A stretch of DNA of 64,000 nucleotides from Lachnospiraceae bacterium G41 (GTDB lineage: Bacteria > Bacillota > Clostridia > Lachnospirales > Lachnospiraceae): NCBI GenBank assembly GCA_900100245.1, contig FNEU01000007.1, forward strand, positions 1-64,000. Reading direction: 5' to 3'. Shown in pieces: positions 26,396 through 35,040 of this stretch (position 1 is the first letter of the stretch; the number at the start of each line of letters is the position of its first letter). Both the position numbers and the translations under genes were made by a program. The notes below the pieces were generated by a model. It saw only the letters and a program-made list of their open reading frames with translations, made no database searches and had not been told where the DNA came from.

Positions 26396-26424
26396 ATTAT
26401 AATTCGTTTGCCCGCGAATAACAA
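26396..26424 (-). promoter_or_regulatory. Promoter of the GH36 gene, predicted leaderless
   Basis: Minus strand TTGTTA (26419-26424), 17-bp spacer, TATAAT (26396-26401), then TTAATT and the ATG at 26389. With the usual 7-nt distance, transcription would begin at the A of the start codon. Confidence 0.65.
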
Positions 26425-26480
26425 ATCAAATGATGGAAAAACCTTACCCGATTTGATAATATTTTTTTAGGAGATTAATT

Positions 26481-27341
26481 ATGGCAAATTGCGAAGTCTG
26501 TTTCAGACACTGTGAAATTAAAGAAGGTGGCCTCGGCTTTTGCGGAGCACGGATCATAAAAGAAGGAAAAGTGATTGCGGAAAACTACGGCAAAATCACC
26601 GGCATTGCTTTAGACCCAATCGAAAAAAAGCCCTTAAAACGCTTTCATCCCGGAAAAAACATTCTTTCAGTCGGAAGCTACGGATGTAATCTCCGCTGTC
26701 CTTTCTGCCAGAATTCCGACATCTCCTGGGGTTTGGAAGTCTCCGAATGGAAGTCTGAAGCAAGAACTATCACTCCCGATGAATTGGTTGAACTCGCACT
26801 TTCAATGAAGAATCGTAACAATATCGGTATTGCCTTTACATACAACGAACCCTTAATAGGTTATGAGTTCGTCCGCGATACCGCAAAGCTTTCGCACGAA
26901 GCAGGCCTTTTAAATGTTTTAGTCACAAACGGAACTGCTGAAATATCTGTTTTACGAAAACTCGAACCGTATATTGATGCAATGAATATAGATCTAAAAG
27001 GATTTACCGAGAATTATTATAAAAAAACCCTGGGCGGTGATTTGGAAATGACGAAACGCTTCATCGAAGAAGCCGTAAAATTCTGCCACGTTGAACTGAC
27101 CACGTTAATTGTTCCGGGTGAAAACGATACCGAAGAAGAAATGCGTGAAATCAGCTCCTGGATCCGCTCACTGAAAGACTCAGAGGGCAATGAAATCGGA
27201 AAAAACATTCCGCTTCACATTTCCAGATTTTTCCCGCGCTTCCATATGCGTGATAAATCTCCGACGAACGTTTCGCTTGTATATCATTTAGCCGATGTAG
27301 CAAGAGATAATCTTGATTATGTATATACCGGGAACTGCTAA
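26481..27341 (+). CDS. Radical SAM enzyme, AmrS (AmmeMemoRadiSam)-like
   Basis: A 286-residue radical S-adenosylmethionine protein. Seen: N-terminal cysteines (CEVCFRHC, GFCGAR), DPIEKKPLKRFHPG, the cluster motif CNLRCPFCQ with CxxxCxxC spacing, AFTYNEPLIGYEFVRD, MNIDLKGF and LHISRFFPRF. This layout is that of AmrS, the radical SAM member of the AmmeMemoRadiSam set, related to pyruvate formate-lyase activases. Its AMMECR1 and Memo partners are not in the window, so either they lie elsewhere or this is a stand-alone relative. AGGAG precedes the ATG. Confidence 0.88.
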   Translation: MANCEVCFRHCEIKEGGLGFCGARIIKEGKVIAENYGKITGIALDPIEKKPLKRFHPGKNILSVGSYGCNLRCPFCQNSDISWGLEVSEWKSEARTITPDELVELALSMKNRNNIGIAFTYNEPLIGYEFVRDTAKLSHEAGLLNVLVTNGTAEISVLRKLEPYIDAMNIDLKGFTENYYKKTLGGDLEMTKRFIEEAVKFCHVELTTLIVPGENDTEEEMREISSWIRSLKDSEGNEIGKNIPLHISRFFPRFHMRDKSPTNVSLVYHLADVARDNLDYVYTGNC

Positions 27342-27404
27342 CCTCTTTTATTTGTTCCCTTTTTATGTATAATATCTTTTAGCACTTTATGAAAAGGAAG
27401 ATTT

Positions 27405-28046
27405 ATGAGACTTAAAAACGTACCCGGCTCAAAAGAATATATCGCTGCGAGCAACTTTGTAATACATGACGAAACCGAAAGAAAAGGAAAGGTGCGCGAG
27501 TACTTTGCCAACGATAAGCCCATACAAATAGAAATCGGAATGGGCAAGGGCCAGTTTATATATGAAATGGCACGTCAAAATCCCGATATCAACTTCGTCG
27601 GAATCGAAAAATACTCATCGGTTCTTTTACGGGCTATTCAGAAAATGGAAGAAGAACCGCTCCCCAACCTGATCTTCATCAGAATGGATGCGGAAGATAT
27701 AACGGACGTCTTTGATGCGGGCGAGATTGACAAGATTTATCTTAATTTCTCGGACCCCTGGCCCAAAGACAGACATGCTAAAAGAAGGCTCGAGAGCAGA
27801 CAGTTTTTGAAACGATACGAAACCATCCTAAAAGATGCAGGTTTCATCGAATTTAAAACCGACAACAACGACCTGTTCGATTTTGCACTCGAGGAAGTCG
27901 AAGCTGCCGGCTGGAAAATGATTGCATTCACGAGAGACCTTCATGCTGATAAAAAACTCTGCGAAGGAAACATCATGACCGAGTACGAAGCAAAATTCTC
28001 AGCCATGGGAAATCCAATTAATAAATACATTATCCAAAAACCATAG
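27405..28046 (+). CDS. trmB: tRNA (guanine-N7-)-methyltransferase TrmB
   Basis: A 213-residue enzyme that makes m7G46 in the tRNA variable loop. Seen: the SAM-binding motif IEIGMGKGQFIYEMA, NFVGIEKYSSVLL, the diagnostic LNFSDPWPKDRHAKRRL, and FKTDNNDLFDF. Length and order are normal. AAAGGAAG precedes the ATG. It follows the radical SAM gene by about 60 nt and has no clear terminator of its own; the hairpin in the next leader may serve. Confidence 0.95.
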   Translation: MRLKNVPGSKEYIAASNFVIHDETERKGKVREYFANDKPIQIEIGMGKGQFIYEMARQNPDINFVGIEKYSSVLLRAIQKMEEEPLPNLIFIRMDAEDITDVFDAGEIDKIYLNFSDPWPKDRHAKRRLESRQFLKRYETILKDAGFIEFKTDNNDLFDFALEEVEAAGWKMIAFTRDLHADKKLCEGNIMTEYEAKFSAMGNPINKYIIQKP

Positions 28047-28125
28047 TTTTCTTTTTTATAATATTTTAAAGCTAAATTATCATTTAAATTTTTTTCAATT
28101 AATCACCCAAAACCTCATTTATTGT

Positions 28126-28155
28126 TTGACAAAAAACAGGCTAAAATGGTACTTT
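28126..28155 (+). promoter_or_regulatory. Promoter of the secreted LysM protein gene
   Basis: TTGACA (28126-28131), 18-bp spacer, TACTTT (28150-28155) preceded by an extended TGG. The predicted start, about 28162, coincides with the first base of the structured leader. Confidence 0.6.
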
Positions 28156-28161
28156 TATATT

Positions 28162-28287
28162 GAGGGGTGGATTGTTTTGGATAAATAGAAATTATAAAGA
28201 TTGCCCTTTGTTCATATTTGAAAATTTGGACGAAGGGCACTATTTATTTTTCCATTTAGCGCCCCTACAAACTTTAAAGGAGGCTTT
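28162..28287 (+). promoter_or_regulatory. Structured 5' leader RNA of unknown class
   Basis: From the predicted transcript start the leader forms two nested helices. AGGGGTG (28163-28169) pairs with CGCCCCT (28260-28266), enclosing an 11-bp stem of 28203-28213 with 28228-28238 around a 14-nt loop. A T-rich tract (TATTTATTTTTCC) follows the inner stem as in an attenuator. The outer helix ends 9 nt before the AAAGGAGG ribosome site (28276-28283). It matches no riboswitch I know. Confidence 0.5.
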
Positions 28288-30690
28288 ATGAAAAAAAGAA
28301 AATTAAAACCTAAATTTGTTAAGTACGGACAAAGAATTCTATGTTCTCTTTGTGCTTTTCTGCTGGTAATAGGCGGAGCAATCGGAAGTTTTTCAATAAA
28401 AGCTAATGCTGCACCTTCAAAAGGAGAAAAAGACTTTTTTGAAGATTTTGAGAACGAAACTATTTCCAGTTTAATTTCACAGGGCTGGTCTTTTTATGAT
28501 GCCGATGGTGATGGATATAATTGGATTGATGATGACAATAATTATAATCAATTTACTTGCATAGATGATAATTGTCTATCATCTGCATCATACATAAATA
28601 ATATAGGTATTCTTTATCCTGACAACTATATATATTCACCTGCTCTGTATATTTCTTCTTCCTCCAAGTTGTCCTTTTGGGTTTGTGCTCAGGACAATAA
28701 TTATGTTGCTGAACATTTTTCAGTATATATCGGGACCGGCAAAGAACTGTCGGAAATGACCGAATTATACAGTTTAACCCTAGATTCAAGTTATAGCAGA
28801 CATTTCAAAAACATAACATTAGATTTAAGTTCATTTGCCAATTCTACCTGCTATATTATGATTAGACATTATGATTCAAGTGATAATTATTGGCTAAATA
28901 TTGATAATTTTTGTGTATCAGATTATATTCAAACTATTACCGCTTCCGATATAACATTAGAATTTGGTGAAACAGGAAAAATAACTGCATCTACAGATGG
29001 AGATGGCGGTTTAAGTTATGCCGTAACTTCAGGAAATGATGTTATTTCTGTTGATGCCAATGGTACTATTACCCCACACTCAGTCGGAACAGCTACTGTA
29101 ACAATTACTGCTGCAGAAACAACCAATTATTATGATGCAACAAAAGAAATCACAGTAACAGTTAAATTAAATCAAACTATTTCCTCTTCCAATATAACAT
29201 TAGATTATGGTGAAACGAAAAAAATAACTGCATCTACAGACGGAGATGGTGATTTAAGTTATGCGGTAACTGCAGGTGATGATGTTATTTCTGTTTCTTC
29301 AGACGGAGTTATTACCCCTATTAAAGTAGGAACAGCTACCGTTACTATAACCGCTTCCGAAACAGATGCTTATGCTAAAACAACCAAGGACATTACAGTA
29401 ACAGTTAATAAAGCAAATCAGACTGTTACCGCTTCTAATTTAGAATTCACCTATGGTCAGTCTGGTACAATAACAGCATCTGCTACTGATACGGAAAGTA
29501 AAATCAGTTATGAAGTAAAATCCGGTACTGATGTTGTTTCTGTTGAAGCAAACGGCAGTGTTACTGCCATTAAAGCTGGTGATGCTGTTGTTACGGTAAA
29601 AGCATCCGAAACTGACAATTATAAAGCAGCATCAAAGGATATAAACGTTAAGGTTAATAAAGCAGATCAGGATATCACAGTTAATAATGTTCCTGTAAAA
29701 ATCGGAAATACCGCCAAGATTAATGTTACAAGAAATGCCGGCGACGGTGATATAGATTATACCATAACAAGCGGAGATGATTATATTTCCGTAGACGCAG
29801 ACGGTAATATTTCTACTAAGGCACTTGGCGAAGCACATGTACGTGTCACAGCAAAAGAAAATGATAATTATAATTCAACATATGTTGATATAGCTGTTAC
29901 GGTTATCGAAAAGAATGTTCCGGAAATAGATGCAAGTAATATTGAACTAATAAACGGAACCACCGGAAAAAATATTGATGCAAAATTAACTGCCGGAGAC
30001 GGAACACTTTCTTATGCGGTAACAGAAGGTGATGCAATTACTGTTGACAGTACCACAGGCGCAATCACCACCATAAAAGAAGGAACTGCAAAAGTTACAA
30101 TTACTGCATCGGAAACAACTGATTACGCTAAACTCGAAAAGACTATTACGGTAACTGTAAAAGAAAAAGAGCCAGAACCTGCTACCGAACAGCCTTCCGA
30201 ACCCACTCCTGAACAGCCTTCCGAACCTACTCCTGAACCTGAAATAATCGAGATTAAAGATTGGCTCGATCCTATTCGTACAGAGGTTGGAATCGGTGTA
30301 GAAGTAATAAAAGAGACCGGCAATGCGACGACTGTTTATTATACAGGCGATTTCTCATTACCTTACGAAATAATGAAAACTTTGCAGGACAATCCTCTGT
30401 TAACACTTGTTTATACATTCCCGTTTGAAGGCGAGACTGTAACAGTATCTATTCCCGGCAGTCAAGTAGTTGCAAGCCCGGAAATTCCCTGGTACGGACC
30501 TGCATATCTGGTTAGTAATTTCTCTTCAGGCAAAGTATACGGAAATGAATCAGGTATTTACATCGTAAAGAAGGGTGATACCCTTACAGCTATCGCTCAC
30601 GTATTCGGAACAACCGTTCAGGCTTTGGTTGATAAAAACAAAATTAAAAATCCTGACCTGATTTATGTTGGACAGGAAATCAAATATTAA
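28288..30690 (+). CDS. Large secreted protein: adhesin-type domain, five Ig-like repeats and LysM
   Basis: An 800-residue exported surface protein. Seen: a signal peptide ending at ANA-A (~41), a cleaved-adhesin/choice-of-anchor-type beta domain ([20 protein letters not shown] to [11 protein letters not shown], ~50-212), five ~80-residue Big2-like Ig repeats (~215-630) each with a [20 protein letters not shown]-type core, a Pro/Glu/Thr linker with PEQPSEPT words, a ~100-residue unassigned part, and a C-terminal LysM ([20 protein letters not shown] to [11 protein letters not shown]) that should bind peptidoglycan. It is probably a wall-bound adhesin or carbohydrate-binding protein. AAAGGAGG precedes the ATG. 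Base composition is AT-richer than its neighbours. Confidence 0.88.
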   Translation: MKKRKLKPKFVKYGQRILCSLCAFLLVIGGAIGSFSIKANAAPSKGEKDFFEDFENETISSLISQGWSFYDADGDGYNWIDDDNNYNQFTCIDDNCLSSASYINNIGILYPDNYIYSPALYISSSSKLSFWVCAQDNNYVAEHFSVYIGTGKELSEMTELYSLTLDSSYSRHFKNITLDLSSFANSTCYIMIRHYDSSDNYWLNIDNFCVSDYIQTITASDITLEFGETGKITASTDGDGGLSYAVTSGNDVISVDANGTITPHSVGTATVTITAAETTNYYDATKEITVTVKLNQTISSSNITLDYGETKKITASTDGDGDLSYAVTAGDDVISVSSDGVITPIKVGTATVTITASETDAYAKTTKDITVTVNKANQTVTASNLEFTYGQSGTITASATDTESKISYEVKSGTDVVSVEANGSVTAIKAGDAVVTVKASETDNYKAASKDINVKVNKADQDITVNNVPVKIGNTAKINVTRNAGDGDIDYTITSGDDYISVDADGNISTKALGEAHVRVTAKENDNYNSTYVDIAVTVIEKNVPEIDASNIELINGTTGKNIDAKLTAGDGTLSYAVTEGDAITVDSTTGAITTIKEGTAKVTITASETTDYAKLEKTITVTVKEKEPEPATEQPSEPTPEQPSEPTPEPEIIEIKDWLDPIRTEVGIGVEVIKETGNATTVYYTGDFSLPYEIMKTLQDNPLLTLVYTFPFEGETVTVSIPGSQVVASPEIPWYGPAYLVSNFSSGKVYGNESGIYIVKKGDTLTAIAHVFGTTVQALVDKNKIKNPDLIYVGQEIKY

Positions 30691-30701
30691 AAACTATGCA
30701 A

Positions 30702-30741
30702 AACCGGTGCCGGACATTTAGTCAGGCACCGGTTCTTTTTT
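30702..30741. terminator. Bidirectional terminator between the LysM protein gene and surE
   Basis: AACCGGTGCC (30702-30711) and GGCACCGGTT (30725-30734) form a strong hairpin followed by CTTTTTTT on the plus strand. On the minus strand TTTTGC follows, so it can also end surE transcripts. Confidence 0.9.
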
Positions 30742-31457
30742 TATCTTATGTTGTTTACCACTCCTACGGAAATGTACTTCTCAACTACTGCTCTGAAGTC
30801 CGTGCCTTCCTCGGCATCTTCGTTGTAAATTCCGTCCACTATATAGACTCTTGTTCCGTCTTCTTTTTCTTCAAGCATTTTGTATCGGTCGTGATAAAAA
30901 GAATCCGAGGACGTTCCGACATTTCTGCGGATTCCCTTGCAGTCTTCGACATTTCCGCTCGGGAAATTGATGTTTAAAATCTGATGTCTGTCCCGCTTTA
31001 CATCAATATATTCTTCAAGAAGTTCCTTTATGTATGCATCGGTAACATCATGGCATTTATGGGCATCTTCCGATAAAGCAATCGATATATATCCCTGAAA
31101 CGCTGCTTCAAATGCTGCTCCGCATGTTGCAGAGTACTGAATATCCGTGGCTACATTGTATCCGTAGTTTATTCCCGAGAGCACAACGTCCGGTTTATAC
31201 GGCATTACGCTTAAACTGCCGACTCTGACGCAGTCCGCCGGAGTTCCGCTGCAGGCAAAAGCCTTTACTCCTTCCACGGGAAAATCATGTGCCTTAATCT
31301 CAACCGGCTCTCTTAATGTGATGCTCTGCGATGCCGCACTTCGCTGGTGCGCGGGAGCAATTACCCAAACTTCGCCAAACTCTTTGGCAACTTCTGCGAG
31401 CCTTATTATTCCGCCTGCTTCTATTCCGTCATCATTTGTTATCAGTATTTTTCTCAT
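30741..31457 (-). CDS. surE: 5'/3'-nucleotidase SurE
   Basis: A 238-residue metal-dependent phosphatase acting on nucleoside monophosphates. Seen: MRKILITNDDGIEAGGIIRL with the metal-binding aspartates, VIAPAHQRSAASQSITL, SGTPADCVRVG, DVVLSGINYGYNVATDIQYS and GTAAF-like ATCGAAFEAAFQG. Length is normal. It starts 1 nt after the stop of the FAD oxidoreductase gene, so the two are co-transcribed. Confidence 0.95.
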   Translation of the reverse strand: MRKILITNDDGIEAGGIIRLAEVAKEFGEVWVIAPAHQRSAASQSITLREPVEIKAHDFPVEGVKAFACSGTPADCVRVGSLSVMPYKPDVVLSGINYGYNVATDIQYSATCGAAFEAAFQGYISIALSEDAHKCHDVTDAYIKELLEEYIDVKRDRHQILNINFPSGNVEDCKGIRRNVGTSSDSFYHDRYKMLEEKEDGTRVYIVDGIYNEDAEEGTDFRAVVEKYISVGVVNNIR

Positions 31458-31458
31458 A

Positions 31459-33153
31459 TTAATTTCCTATTTTCTCTTTAACGTCGATTATTTTTTCTTT
31501 TACGTTGTCTTTGACATCCGTTATCTTTTCTGCGACATTATCCTTTACATCGGTTATCTTTTCTGCAACATTATCCTTTACATCCGTTATTTTTCCCGCA
31601 ATTTCGTTTATAAAAGGAAGAACCGGTTTATTCTTTTCCTCTATTATTTCAACCGCAGCTTTTCCGGTAAGTGCAGCCATCGGAAGTCCGCCCGGGTATC
31701 TTAGCCAGTGGCCTGCCAGGAACACATTCTCCACGCCTCTGACTTCCGCCGACATATTGGCTTTCCGGCTGACAGCAGTTGTGATAAAACGCATGTAGGA
31801 ACCGTTAGTGTCATTGTTCCTTGAAGCGTAAGTATACGGAGTCCAGGTATCAAGGATTTCCATTTTACCGTCATACTGAGGGTACTTTTTCACTATCTCC
31901 GCCATGATTGCCTTCGCAATATTGTTCTTGGCCAGATAGTATCTTTTCACGTCGGATTTGTAGAGTTTCTTCCAGAACTTAAAATCCTTCTCATACTGGA
32001 TGACCATCACCTGAACGACGGTCCTGCCTTCGGGTGCAATATAATCTCCGTATTCGCGGTAGTTTTTAAGATAAATTCTGTCGATTTCCTGCATGCCGAC
32101 TTCTATCGGATTGCAGGCAAATCCCAGGGAATCTCCTATCTCATAAAAGAGACCGTCCACCGAAAATGCTACGTGGAAAGCCGAATACATCGGAAATTCT
32201 TTTCTGTGATCTTTTATGTATTTGAAAATTCTCGGCTTGTGGCCTTTCTTTCTGATTAACTTCGAGAAAACATATTTTATGTCGCAGGCACAGATAATAT
32301 AATCCGCCGTCACTTCCTCTCCGTTTTCAAAAATGATTTTTTCGGCCGTCTTGGTTTTTATCTTAACCTTTTTTTCTATCTTCGGCAGTTTCTTTTTCTT
32401 TAAGACAATCTGCTTTGCCGCCATATTCGGCTCGATTTTACCGCCCTTGTTTAAGTAGGTTTTTATCAGATTATCCGCGATTTTAATTGAACCGCCGTCT
32501 ATGATGTCTGCATTCCCGCTCGCAAAAAAGCTGTATACGACGATAAGCCAGTAGGACTCGTATTCCTTGGCAGAAAAGTCTAAAAGAAGGTTTCGAATTG
32601 CCTCGCTCTTAAATCTCTCGGCCCACTGCTCAATGTTAAGACCCATGTAAAGCACGGCGCGTCTCGCAAACTCAAAATGCGAGAGCACGGTTTCTGCTTC
32701 GTTCACGGTCTTCGCAATTTTCGTAATATGCGATAAGTTCGCCGTGATGTCGCTCGCCACATTTACGCAGTCTATAAAAAGATTGATTTCCGTCGCATCT
32801 TCGGGTGAGATCTCAAGCATTTCACGGCGCGTCTTTTCGGCGTCTCTCCAGAGTGTAACCCTGACACCATTAGTTTCAGACGAAATTAAGTACGGTCTCT
32901 CGACGATTTTTGTTTCCTCGTCGATTACGCCTAACTCCTTCCATAAAAGATTTGTCGGAGTTCCTTCCGCCGTTCCGGTCAGCCAGTGCAGACAGTTGTC
33001 TATCGCATATCCGTTTCGATACCATCCGCTTAAACTGCCGCCGAGGACGGAATTTTTCTCATATATGGTTGTATCGTATCCGAGGCGTTCGGCATAAATT
33101 CCCGCGGAAAGTCCTGCCACACCGCCTCCGATTATCGCAATTTTCTTACTCAT
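31459..33153 (-). CDS. FAD-dependent phytoene desaturase-like oxidoreductase with repeat tail
   Basis: A 564-residue flavoprotein. Seen: an N-terminal FAD-binding motif (IAIIGGGVAGLSAGIYAERL, then YEKNSVLGGSLSGWYRNG), a second dinucleotide region (TADYIICACDIKYVFSKLI), and the C-terminal VFLAGHWLRYPGGLPMAALTG that closes FAD sites in phytoene dehydrogenase and carotenoid isomerase relatives. The substrate is unknown; no carotenoid genes are near. The last 43 residues are three near-perfect copies of ITDVKDNVAEK plus a degenerate fourth, an amphipathic helix not found in relatives as far as I know. It is followed by surE after 1 nt. Confidence 0.87.
   Translation of the reverse strand: MSKKIAIIGGGVAGLSAGIYAERLGYDTTIYEKNSVLGGSLSGWYRNGYAIDNCLHWLTGTAEGTPTNLLWKELGVIDEETKIVERPYLISSETNGVRVTLWRDAEKTRREMLEISPEDATEINLFIDCVNVASDITANLSHITKIAKTVNEAETVLSHFEFARRAVLYMGLNIEQWAERFKSEAIRNLLLDFSAKEYESYWLIVVYSFFASGNADIIDGGSIKIADNLIKTYLNKGGKIEPNMAAKQIVLKKKKLPKIEKKVKIKTKTAEKIIFENGEEVTADYIICACDIKYVFSKLIRKKGHKPRIFKYIKDHRKEFPMYSAFHVAFSVDGLFYEIGDSLGFACNPIEVGMQEIDRIYLKNYREYGDYIAPEGRTVVQVMVIQYEKDFKFWKKLYKSDVKRYYLAKNNIAKAIMAEIVKKYPQYDGKMEILDTWTPYTYASRNNDTNGSYMRFITTAVSRKANMSAEVRGVENVFLAGHWLRYPGGLPMAALTGKAAVEIIEEKNKPVLPFINEIAGKITDVKDNVAEKITDVKDNVAEKITDVKDNVKEKIIDVKEKIGN
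31462..31590 (-). repeat. 33-nt tandem repeats encoding the ITDVKDNVAEK tail
   Basis: Three direct 33-nt repeats and a degenerate fourth encode the 11-residue helical units at the end of the flavoprotein. The copies differ by only a few bases, so they arose by recent tandem duplication. Confidence 0.85.
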
Positions 33154-33196
33154 ATTTTCTTTATCGTAATGCCTTCCCTTAGGGAATGGTCAACAT

Positions 33197-33736
33197 TTAT
33201 TTTACAAATCTGTCGGGCTCGTTTACGTGTGCGCCCCTGCCGTTTACCGATTCAAACATAAAATCGATGAGACTTTTAAAATACGGTATAAAAGACCCGT
33301 CATCTATCATCTTTTTAATCTCTTCGCGCCCTGCCCATTTTACGGCCTTGACTTCCGTTTCCTGGAGGGTCAGTTCATCCAAATCGATATCTTCTAAAAG
33401 AAAAAAGTAATCATCGAAGCCGTGAACAAAATTGATGGTAAAATGAGGTCTTTCATTCAAAAAATCCCTCTTTATTCCAAGCTCTTCAAAGAGTTCTCTC
33501 TCCGCCGATTCTTCAGAAGTCTCGCCCGCCTCGATATGACCGCCTATGCTTAAATCCCAGAGCCCGGGCCATGTTGTCTTAAAAGGCTGCCTCTGCTGGA
33601 TAAGCATCTTTCCCTCGGAATTGAAAATGCAGACATGCATTACGCAGGTGTAGGCGTCTTCTTTAAATTCCGCGCCGCGCTCCATTATTTCTCCTGTCTT
33701 TTGTCTGTGAATATCGTAAATGTCCCAAAGTTCCAT
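33197..33736 (-). CDS. NUDIX hydrolase
   Basis: A 179-residue pyrophosphohydrolase with a clear Nudix box GHIEAGETSEESAEREL followed by FEELGI. The frame MELWDIYDIHRQKTGEIMER, LIQQRQPFKTTWPGLWDLSI and a Trp/Phe-rich centre resemble the YfcD/isopentenyl-diphosphate isomerase-like branch. The substrate cannot be read from sequence. AAGGA precedes the ATG. It lies between the flavoprotein and MFS genes on the same strand, probably in one operon with them. Confidence 0.92.
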   Translation of the reverse strand: MELWDIYDIHRQKTGEIMERGAEFKEDAYTCVMHVCIFNSEGKMLIQQRQPFKTTWPGLWDLSIGGHIEAGETSEESAERELFEELGIKRDFLNERPHFTINFVHGFDDYFFLLEDIDLDELTLQETEVKAVKWAGREEIKKMIDDGSFIPYFKSLIDFMFESVNGRGAHVNEPDRFVK

Positions 33737-33747
33737 ATCTTTTTCCT

Positions 33748-34953
33748 TTATGCTCTTTTAGGTACTTTTTTCATCATCGGATAAATCGCAATCACTACAA
33801 TTACGACGCCGACAAGACATACCGCCACGCCGGTTAAAATCATGGTTTTGACTCCAAACGCATCAAGGAGTTTCCCGCAGATTAAATTGCTGAAAACACC
33901 GCCTAATGTAATCGCCGAGTTGATAAAAGCCTGGCCTTTTACCTTGTCGTTTTCCGCCATGACATTATCCGCAAAATACGCCGCCACGGGAATAAACACG
34001 GCATATGCAAACATCTGGAATGACTGGCTTACATACATTCCGATCATCGATGTCGCAAAGATTAAAATCGCCGTTTTGATAAAGAAAGATACCGCGGAAA
34101 AAATAAGCAAATGTCTTTCGCTTATCTTTTTTAACACATATCCGATGAGTGCCATGACGGGAAGTTCGAGAATTGCCTGTAAAAATGTGGCATATCCGAG
34201 CTGTGTCTCGTTTCCGCCCAGATTTCTTATGATCTGAATCATAAAATCGTTTATCATATTGTGTGCAAAGTAACAGCACGCGGTTCCGATTAAAAATACG
34301 ATAAAGAACGGATATTTTTTTATAAAAGATATTAATCCGCCGCTTCCTTTCTCTTCTTTTATGATTTCTGCTTTCTCTAAAGCCTCTTCGGTTTTCGGCT
34401 TTTTAAAAAAGAAAACATGCAAAACCATAATCGTCATTGCGACAACCGTGACGTAAAGAATCACATTCGTACCGAAATTCTCGACGGCTTTGCCAAGGAA
34501 GAAACTTGTTACCGCAAAACCCGCGGAGCCGAGTCCCCTTGCAAGGCCGAAATTAATGTTGCAGCCTGCCTTCGCATACTCGAAATTCATTGCTATCATC
34601 ATCGGCATATACACGAACTGAACCGTGTACATCAAGACGAAAACGACAAAAATAGGCACTTTTTCGGTATTCACAAATATTAAAAAAATCGAGCCGAGCA
34701 AAAGGAAAAGCGATGAAAACATTACCGTCAGACGGTTTGTTAGAATCTTTTCCTTGTCGATGATTCCCGCCACTAACGGCTGGCCTATTACAGAGAGAAT
34801 ATTTGATAAAGCCAGCGCCAGGCCGACCTGCGTATTGTTAAATCCTTTGTCTAAAAGAAAAACCGCCGCATATGCATGAATCGTACAGAATGCGACAAAA
34901 TAAAGCACATTTATGAGCGTGTATCTTAATGTCCAGAGTTTCAAATTTTTCAT
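33748..34953 (-). CDS. MFS transporter (LacY/NupG-like branch)
   Basis: A 401-residue membrane transporter with about 12 helices. Seen: YTLINVLYFVAFCTIHAYAA at the start, the loop LDKGFNNTQVGLALALSNIL, GGLISFIKKYPFF in the long central loop between the two halves, and a basic end (PMMKKVPKRA). The pattern matches MFS_1-like sugar and nucleoside transporters, though substrate and direction are open. It starts 12 nt before the NUDIX gene and has a weak ribosome site. Confidence 0.88.
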   Translation of the reverse strand: MKNLKLWTLRYTLINVLYFVAFCTIHAYAAVFLLDKGFNNTQVGLALALSNILSVIGQPLVAGIIDKEKILTNRLTVMFSSLFLLLGSIFLIFVNTEKVPIFVVFVLMYTVQFVYMPMMIAMNFEYAKAGCNINFGLARGLGSAGFAVTSFFLGKAVENFGTNVILYVTVVAMTIMVLHVFFFKKPKTEEALEKAEIIKEEKGSGGLISFIKKYPFFIVFLIGTACCYFAHNMINDFMIQIIRNLGGNETQLGYATFLQAILELPVMALIGYVLKKISERHLLIFSAVSFFIKTAILIFATSMIGMYVSQSFQMFAYAVFIPVAAYFADNVMAENDKVKGQAFINSAITLGGVFSNLICGKLLDAFGVKTMILTGVAVCLVGVVIVVIAIYPMMKKVPKRA

Positions 34954-34977
34954 TAATATTTCTTTCTTTTATATTAA

Positions 34978-35007
34978 AAAATGACCTTAGCATAATAAGG
35001 TCATTTT
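34978..35007 (-). terminator. Intrinsic terminator after the antiporter gene
   Basis: AAAATGACCTTA (34978-34989) pairs with TAAGGTCATTTT (34996-35007). On the minus strand a TTTTTTAATA run follows. It lies between the antiporter gene and the MFS gene. Confidence 0.85.
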
Positions 35008-35040
35008 AATATCCATGGGACTTTTTTTCAACCAAAAACC

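Noticed and set aside
34978-35007. Palindrome considered as an operator of the MFS operon
   Set aside because: It ends in a T-run on the minus strand right after the antiporter gene, so it is best read as a terminator.
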